Assembly (NCBI GenBank): GCA_958438125.1
Contig: CAUBQN010000028.1
Location: 1-17,790 of the forward strand
DNA length: 17,790 nt
Direction of reading: 5' to 3'
Source: an uncultured Collinsella sp.
GTDB lineage: Bacteria; Actinomycetota; Coriobacteriia; Coriobacteriales; Coriobacteriaceae
The translations under genes and the position numbers were made by a program. Below, in pieces: positions 12,201-17,790 of the stretch; positions within the stretch are counted from its first letter, which is position 1, and each line of letters begins with the position of its first letter. The notes beneath the pieces are model-generated. The model saw nothing but the letters and a program-made list of their open reading frames with translations. It ran no database searches and was not told where the DNA came from.

Positions 12201-13559
12201 TTATGCCTCCTCAACAGGGTCGACGGACAGGACAATTTCGCCGGCACCCAGGTCGAGTGCACGCTGAATCACCTTTGCCGGTAGCGGGAAACTCTCCATT
12301 ACGCTCGGCTTAAACGCACGGACCTTGCCGGCGAACAGTTCCTCGCCGTCAGCCAAGATCCTCACGCAGGCGGCATCGACTGGCCGGCGCACGCGGAAGT
12401 TGAGCTTGGTGAGCGCCACGGCCGTAATGCGTCCCGGCAGCGCGTAGCCCGCAATGCCGGCGGGGGAGACCGTGAGCTCGCAGCCCGTGTCCGCGACCGC
12501 GTCCGTCTCGGCTCCGCCGCCCAGCGCGTACGCCGCCGCAGCTGCGCCAGCCCTCTCGGACTCGGTCGTCACGTTGTCGGCTAGGTCGTGCACATGCAGC
12601 ACATTGCCGCAGGCAAAGATGCCCGGCACGCCCGTCTGCAGACTCTGATCCACTACGGCGCCGCGCGTGCGCGGGTCAAGCTCCACGCCTGCGGCAACCG
12701 AAAGCTCGTTCTCGGGAATCAATCCTACCGAAAGCAGCAGTGTGTCACACGGAACAATGCGCTCGGTCCCCGGAATGGGCGCCAGGTGCTCGTCGACCTG
12801 ACTCACCTCGACGGCTTCCACGCGATTGTGCCCGATCACACGCGTCACGGTGGTGGACAGGTGCAGCGGAATTCCAAAATCGTCCAGGCAGTTCTTGACG
12901 TTGCGGCGCAGACCGTTGGCGTACGGCATGAGCTCGTACACGCCCTCGACGGAAATCCCCTCGAGCGTGCAGCGGCGTGCCATGATCAGCCCGATATCGC
13001 CCGAGCCCAAAATGACGGCACGCGAGCCGGGCTTGAGATTTTCGATATTGATGTATCGCTGCGCCAGGCCGGCCGTAAACACGCCGGCGGGTCGGCTGCC
13101 GGGGATCTTGATCTCGCTGCGCGTGCGCTCGCGGCACCCCATGGCAAGGACGATCGCGCGTCCGGTGAGCTGTAACATGCCGTTGCGACTCATGAGCGTG
13201 ACGGTATGGACCGCGTTGTCTTCCGTAGGCTCGCCCGAATCGATCCCAAGCACCATGCTGTCCAAGAACAGCATGGTGTCGGTCTCGCACACCTGGTCGA
13301 TAAAGCGCTGTGCGTACTCGGGACCGGTGAGTTCCTGCTTAAAGTGCGACAGGCCAAAACCCGGGTGAATGCACTGACGGAGGATTCCTCCCAGATGCCG
13401 CTCACGCTCCACGATGGCCACGTGCGCGCCGGCCTTTTGCGCGGCAAGCGCGGCCGCCATGCCGGCGGGGCCGCCTCCGATAACGACCACGTCGAAGGCC
13501 TGCATTTCCACGGCCTCAACGGCGTCGCTACCAATCGTGCGCGATTCGAATTCCGCCAT
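12201..13559 (-). CDS. NAD(P)/FAD-dependent oxidoreductase, GlpA partner
   Basis: A flavoprotein of 452 residues in the pyridine nucleotide-disulfide oxidoreductase superfamily. It has an N-terminal FAD Rossmann motif GGGPAG (residues 28-33) with the acidic strand end IVERE; a second dinucleotide fold with the motif GSGDIGL (in AVILGSGDIGLIMARR) for NAD(P)H; and the late FAD motif GIFACGN. A single Cys sits in RQCIHPGFG; there is no redox-active CxxxxC pair. The start ATG 13559 lies one base after the glpA stop with GGGGG upstream, indicating translational coupling; an internal Met at residue 19 is a weaker alternative. It probably passes electrons between the GlpA-like subunit, the DUF1667 protein and NAD(P) or another carrier. 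The same fold is used in opine and hydrogen-cyanide dehydrogenase subunits, so the true donor is uncertain. Confidence 0.9.
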   Translation of the reverse strand: MAEFESRTIGSDAVEAVEMQAFDVVVIGGGPAGMAAALAAQKAGAHVAIVERERHLGGILRQCIHPGFGLSHFKQELTGPEYAQRFIDQVCETDTMLFLDSMVLGIDSGEPTEDNAVHTVTLMSRNGMLQLTGRAIVLAMGCRERTRSEIKIPGSRPAGVFTAGLAQRYINIENLKPGSRAVILGSGDIGLIMARRCTLEGISVEGVYELMPYANGLRRNVKNCLDDFGIPLHLSTTVTRVIGHNRVEAVEVSQVDEHLAPIPGTERIVPCDTLLLSVGLIPENELSVAAGVELDPRTRGAVVDQSLQTGVPGIFACGNVLHVHDLADNVTTESERAGAAAAAYALGGGAETDAVADTGCELTVSPAGIAGYALPGRITAVALTKLNFRVRRPVDAACVRILADGEELFAGKVRAFKPSVMESFPLPAKVIQRALDLGAGEIVLSVDPVEEA

Positions 13560-13560
13560 C

Positions 13561-15015
13561 CTAGCGCACCCCCTTCAGCGGTCCCTCAACCAGCCAAGAA
13601 CCGGCATCCTCCAACAGCACCTCGCTGGGGTCGCAGCCCAGCTCGCGCGCCAGGATCGCAACCACGCGGCTCTGGCAAAAACCACTCTGACACCGACCCA
13701 TGCCGGCGCGGCAGCGGCGCTTAACACCCTCGACCGAAAGCGCGCCCGGCTGGCGTCGGATCGCGGCCACAATCTCGGCCTCGGGCACCGTCTCGCAGCG
13801 GCAGACAATCTGTCCCCACGCGGGATCGGACTCGATCAGCTCTTCCTTGCGCGCCAGCGGTGCGCGGTCAAAGTCGTCCGGCGCGCGGCGAATTGGGTTC
13901 CAGTCCGCCCGCTCGTGCAGTTCCACGTCCGCCTCGCGCATCACGTGCTCCATGCGCTCGGCAATGGCCGGCGCGCTTGCCACGCCCGGCGACTGAATAC
14001 CCGCCGCCTGGAACAGCCCCGGCACCACGGCCGACTGTCCAATAAAGAAGTCGTTCGTTCCCTGAATGACCGGACGCCCGCCGGCAAATGCGCGCACCAC
14101 GCGGCGCGTATCCAGATCGGGCACCAGCTTGCGCGCGCCGGTCAGCAGCGCGTTCACATCGCTCGCATAGGTCTGCGTGTCGCCCTGCTCGCGCACGGCA
14201 GCCGTGGCGGTGATCACGGTGTTGCCGTGCACGGTGCCCGTGACGATAACGCCCTTCGATATCGGCGTCGGCACGGGGTAGAGCGGCATGAGCGCACGCG
14301 GCTCCTTGTCCAGCACCACGATGTTGCCCTGACGCCAGACCATCTGGAACTCCTCGGCGCCCGCCATATGCGAGATTTCGGCGGCGCCGTTGCCCGCGGC
14401 GTTGATCAGGTAGCGGCAGCGCACGTTGCCAGCGGGGGTCGCCAGCGTAAAGCGCGCGTCGTCGCCCGAGCCCGCGACTTCAATCGCCTCCACCGGCGCG
14501 GACCGCATAAACGTCACCCCGTTGGCCACGGCGTTCTCCAGCGCGGTGATGGCAACGTCAAACGGGTCGACAAACCCAGTCGAGGGGCACCACAGCGCAC
14601 ACGTTGCATCGGCACTGGCGCGCGGCTCTAATTCGTGGATGCGGTCGGGTCCGACGATCGACAGCTCGGGCACACCGTTGGCAAGGCCGTTGCACCGCAG
14701 CTGCTCCAGATGCGCGCGGTCCTCGTCGTTAAAGCCCAACACAATCGACCCGGTGCGGCAAAACAAAAATCCCAGCTCCTGCGCCCACGCACCGTACAAC
14801 TCGCAACCACGAGCGTTGACCTGCGCCTTTACCGTGCCCGGCGCCGGATCGTAGCCGGCGTGCACCAGGCCGCCGTTGGCCTTCGAAGCGCCCAGCGCGA
14901 TATCGTTGGCTGCCTCGACCGCACAAATGGACAGGTCAAACCGCGCAAGCTGCCGTGCGATGGCGCACCCGGTAATGCCCGCGCCCACAATTGCGATATC
15001 AAACGTTTCTGTCAC
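13561..15015 (-). CDS. glpA: GlpA-type FAD glycerol-3-phosphate dehydrogenase with BFD [2Fe-2S] domain
   Basis: Predicted to oxidise sn-glycerol 3-phosphate to dihydroxyacetone phosphate in anaerobic glycerol use. Length is 484 residues. It has a DAO-family FAD fold with GAGITG (residues 11-16) and the GASKANGGLVHAGYD substrate-side motif, then a C-terminal BFD-like ferredoxin domain with C405, C407, C435, C442 and C447 (CRCE ... CRAGMGRCQSGFC). GTG 15015 is the start, with GGGAGG four bases upstream; no better in-frame ATG precedes the Rossmann motif. It is first in a three-gene operon with overlap-tight spacing. No glycerol kinase or facilitator is nearby, and no GlpC is seen. L-2-hydroxyglutarate or another hydroxyacid dehydrogenase of the DAO family is a possible alternative activity. 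Confidence 0.88.
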   Translation of the reverse strand: MTETFDIAIVGAGITGCAIARQLARFDLSICAVEAANDIALGASKANGGLVHAGYDPAPGTVKAQVNARGCELYGAWAQELGFLFCRTGSIVLGFNDEDRAHLEQLRCNGLANGVPELSIVGPDRIHELEPRASADATCALWCPSTGFVDPFDVAITALENAVANGVTFMRSAPVEAIEVAGSGDDARFTLATPAGNVRCRYLINAAGNGAAEISHMAGAEEFQMVWRQGNIVVLDKEPRALMPLYPVPTPISKGVIVTGTVHGNTVITATAAVREQGDTQTYASDVNALLTGARKLVPDLDTRRVVRAFAGGRPVIQGTNDFFIGQSAVVPGLFQAAGIQSPGVASAPAIAERMEHVMREADVELHERADWNPIRRAPDDFDRAPLARKEELIESDPAWGQIVCRCETVPEAEIVAAIRRQPGALSVEGVKRRCRAGMGRCQSGFCQSRVVAILARELGCDPSEVLLEDAGSWLVEGPLKGVR

Positions 15016-15032
15016 AGTGCCTCCCAGACGAG

Positions 15033-15047
15033 TTGACAGGCCGTCAA
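15033..15047. promoter_or_regulatory. Possible operator in the glpA leader
   Basis: TTGAC-AGGCC-GTCAA is a short inverted repeat 17 bases upstream of the GTG start and directly before the glpA ribosome-binding site. Its position suits a repressor site. On the plus strand the TTGACA could instead be a -35 box with TATCCT fifteen bases on, which is suboptimal spacing. Low certainty either way. Confidence 0.3.
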
Positions 15048-15183
15048 TAAGACTATCCTACGGTCTGCACACCCCCAGCGCAGCGGCAATGCGGCGAACA
15101 GCCCCGCAACACCCGCCAACGGCAGGTGAGTGGAGACTCTGTAACGTCGATAACCTCGTCTGCCGACAACTACGGCAACCGTT

Positions 15184-15242
15184 CGTCTCGATCTGTAACA
15201 GTCAGGCGAGGACTTGGGCTCCAGATGTTACAGATCGAGACG
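15184..15242. repeat. 59-nt palindromic element, twin a
   Basis: CGTCTCGATCTGTAACA (15184-15200) is perfectly complementary to TGTTACAGATCGAGACG (15226-15242) over 17 bp, around a 25-nt loop. A near copy starts 81 bases further on. No T-tract follows. Confidence 0.9.
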
Positions 15243-15264
15243 TTAGTCTGGAGGGTCCTCCGTT

Positions 15265-15323
15265 CGTCTTGATCTGTAACATCTAGACCCGGATTCCGCT
15301 CCCACCTGTTACAGATTGAGATG
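15265..15323. repeat. 59-nt palindromic element, twin b
   Basis: CGTCTTGATCTGTAACA (15265-15281) pairs over 17 positions with TGTTACAGATTGAGATG (15307-15323), three of them G-U, around a 25-nt loop of unrelated sequence. Arm and loop lengths are identical to twin a. The direct repeat also includes the preceding CCGTT. Confidence 0.88.
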
Positions 15324-15421
15324 TTTGTGTCCGCGCCAGCCCCGCCCCTAGCCGTGGTCCCATATAAACAAACCCCGTGGTAAACTTGACCGGACTGTTA
15401 ATATTCCGAAAGGTACCCGTA

Positions 15422-15853
15422 ATGTCCAAGTACATCTCCGAGCTCATGTCGCCGCAGCTTATGGGCGTCGTCTATGCCTTTGTTGGCTTTATCATCGCCT
15501 TGTATGTGCTGTCGGTCGTCTATGTGTTCATCGACGCTCGCCGCCGCGGCGCCAGCGCCTACGTGGCATGGGGCATCATCGCCCTCATCCCGTTTGTGGG
15601 CCTCATTGCCTACCTGGTCCTGCGCCCGCACTCCTACGCGTCCGACCGCGAGGAGCAGGAGCTGGACATGGCCCTGCGCGAGCGCCAGCTTGCCCAGTAC
15701 GGCACCTGCCCGCAGTGCGGCGCGCCCATCGAGAAGGACTTCGTCGTCTGCCCGGTGTGCGACACCCAGGTTCGCAATGTCTGCCCCAGCTGCCATCGCC
15801 CGCTCGATGCGCACTGGAAGGTCTGCCCCTACTGCCGAACTCGCATCCAGTAA
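15422..15853 (+). CDS. Two-helix membrane protein with double zinc ribbon
   Basis: 143 residues from ATG 15422, preceded by AAAGG eight bases upstream; an in-frame GTG at 15377 lacks a ribosome-binding site. Two hydrophobic helices (about 14-37 and 46-67) with DARRRGASAYVAWGIIALIP and FVGLIAYLVLRP between and after them match the PLDc_N-type membrane segment. A charged stretch (about 73-92) follows, then four CxxC knuckles: C96/C99, C110/C113, C121/C124 and C135/C138, forming a double zinc ribbon (DZR type). The zinc part most likely faces the cytoplasm. No enzyme active site is visible and the function is unknown. It probably has its own promoter; a terminator hairpin follows 92 bases later, separating it from thrS. 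Confidence 0.85.
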   Translation: MSKYISELMSPQLMGVVYAFVGFIIALYVLSVVYVFIDARRRGASAYVAWGIIALIPFVGLIAYLVLRPHSYASDREEQELDMALRERQLAQYGTCPQCGAPIEKDFVVCPVCDTQVRNVCPSCHRPLDAHWKVCPYCRTRIQ

Positions 15854-15945
15854 CGCATCCATCGCCGGGCCGGCCGCAAGCCACGGGCGCACCGCAAGCC
15901 ACACGCGCAGCCACGCCCCCACACGATGAAGCATGCGTAGAAAAT

Positions 15946-15976
15946 CGCCCGCCGTGCCATTAAGGTGCGGCGGGCG
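15946..15976. terminator. GC-rich terminator hairpin before thrS
   Basis: CGCCCGCCGTGCC pairs with GGTGCGGCGGGCG over 13 positions (two G-U) with the loop ATTAA. Only CTTGT follows on the plus strand, while on the minus strand the hairpin is followed by ATTTTC. It probably ends the zinc-ribbon transcript and insulates the thrS promoter, which begins two bases later. Confidence 0.75.
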
Positions 15977-15977
15977 C

Positions 15978-16005
15978 TTGTATACCAAGGCAACCTGCCT
16001 ATAAT
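15978..16005 (+). promoter_or_regulatory. Probable thrS promoter
   Basis: TTGTAT (-35) and a perfect TATAAT (-10, 16000-16005) are separated by 16 bases. Transcription should start near 16012, giving a leader of about 65 bases before the thrS ATG. Confidence 0.75.
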
Positions 16006-16048
16006 GATGCAAGTCAAAAACGCCGAGCGCATCGCACGCACTTGCATC
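16006..16048 (+). promoter_or_regulatory. Inverted repeat at the thrS transcription start
   Basis: GATGCAAGT (16006-16014) and ACTTGCATC (16040-16048) are perfect complements 25 bases apart. The left arm spans the predicted start site. It may be a repressor operator, or, if transcription starts earlier, a leader hairpin ending 27 bases before the start codon. No T-box signature was seen. Confidence 0.45.
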
Positions 16049-16075
16049 AGGCATCCGAGAGGAGAAAACATACCC

Positions 16076-17790
<1,715 letters not shown>

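Larger units (their letters stand above)
15016..15421. other. 406-base gene-free stretch between divergent genes
   Basis: No supported reading frame is present. It separates glpA (minus) from the zinc-ribbon gene (plus) and must hold both promoters. Its right half is taken up by two tandem 59-nt palindromes (15184-15242 and 15265-15323). An earlier stretch, GAGACTCTGTAACGTCGAT near 15133-15151, resembles a decayed arm of the same family. TATAAA at 15363-15368 is a possible -10 for the downstream gene, without a clear -35. Confidence 0.7.

Noticed and set aside
12588..14631. Plus-strand open frames opposite the oxidoreductase and glpA genes
   Set aside because: Antisense shadows of two well-conserved flavoprotein genes; they have no homology-like features or ribosome-binding sites.
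15184..15323. Possible CRISPR array from the twin repeats
   Set aside because: Only two units, each a palindrome with a loop, and the 22-base gap is not flanked by further repeats or any cas gene.
15854..16075. T-box riboswitch upstream of thrS
   Set aside because: The leader after the predicted promoter is only about 65 bases. It lacks a T-box TGGNACCGCG-like sequence and an antiterminator.

Overview
The window is 17.8 kb of GC-rich bacterial chromosome. It has the strong G/C third-position bias, short operons and gene types expected of a gut Coriobacteriia member, most likely Collinsella or a close relative. That placement is inferred from codon use, from the LAETG-anchored Ig-repeat surface protein and from the GlpA/FAD-oxidoreductase/DUF1667 operon. 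No rRNA was available to confirm it.

Layout, left to right. (1) 1-2193 (+): the 3' two thirds or more of valS (valyl-tRNA synthetase), followed by a 117-nt imperfect stem-loop and a terminator-like hairpin. (2) 2471-3814 (+): folC (folylpolyglutamate/dihydrofolate synthase). (3) 4062-9998 (+): one giant gene for a 1978-residue secreted, cell-wall-anchored protein. It has a signal peptide, about 20 group-4 bacterial Ig-like repeats, one group-2 Ig-like domain, a basic linker and an LAETG sortase signal, and ends in a strong terminator. (4) 10229-11317 (-): an M24-family Xaa-Pro peptidase, convergent with the surface gene. (5) 11318-11798: a gene-free stretch packed with palindromic elements. 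(6) 11799-15015 (-): a tight three-gene operon, transcribed GlpA-type FAD glycerol-3-phosphate dehydrogenase with a BFD-like [2Fe-2S] tail, then a pyridine-nucleotide/FAD oxidoreductase, then a DUF1667 CxxC protein. This probably forms one electron-transfer complex. (7) 15016-15421: gene-free, with a tandem pair of 59-nt palindromes. (8) 15422-15853 (+): a small membrane protein with a PLDc_N-like two-helix segment and a double zinc ribbon. (9) 16076 to the end (+): thrS (threonyl-tRNA synthetase) lacking the N-terminal TGS domain, cut by the window edge, with its own promoter.

The genes are mostly recognisable families. The unexplained structure is in the spaces between them. A 67-nt palindrome occurs three times (3829, 10138, 11676), always exactly 67 nt. 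Its ends are constant, and its inner arms differ between copies while remaining self-complementary. Each copy is followed, in a constant orientation, by a second conserved box containing CCCGTCCCAAATT. Two of these composites sit in mirror image on either side of the giant surface-protein gene. Three further palindrome types (55 nt, 154 nt and paired 59 nt) fill the other gaps. No transposase or recombinase is encoded in the window, so these would be non-autonomous REP/MITE-like elements or structured RNAs. This is the best candidate for something undescribed.
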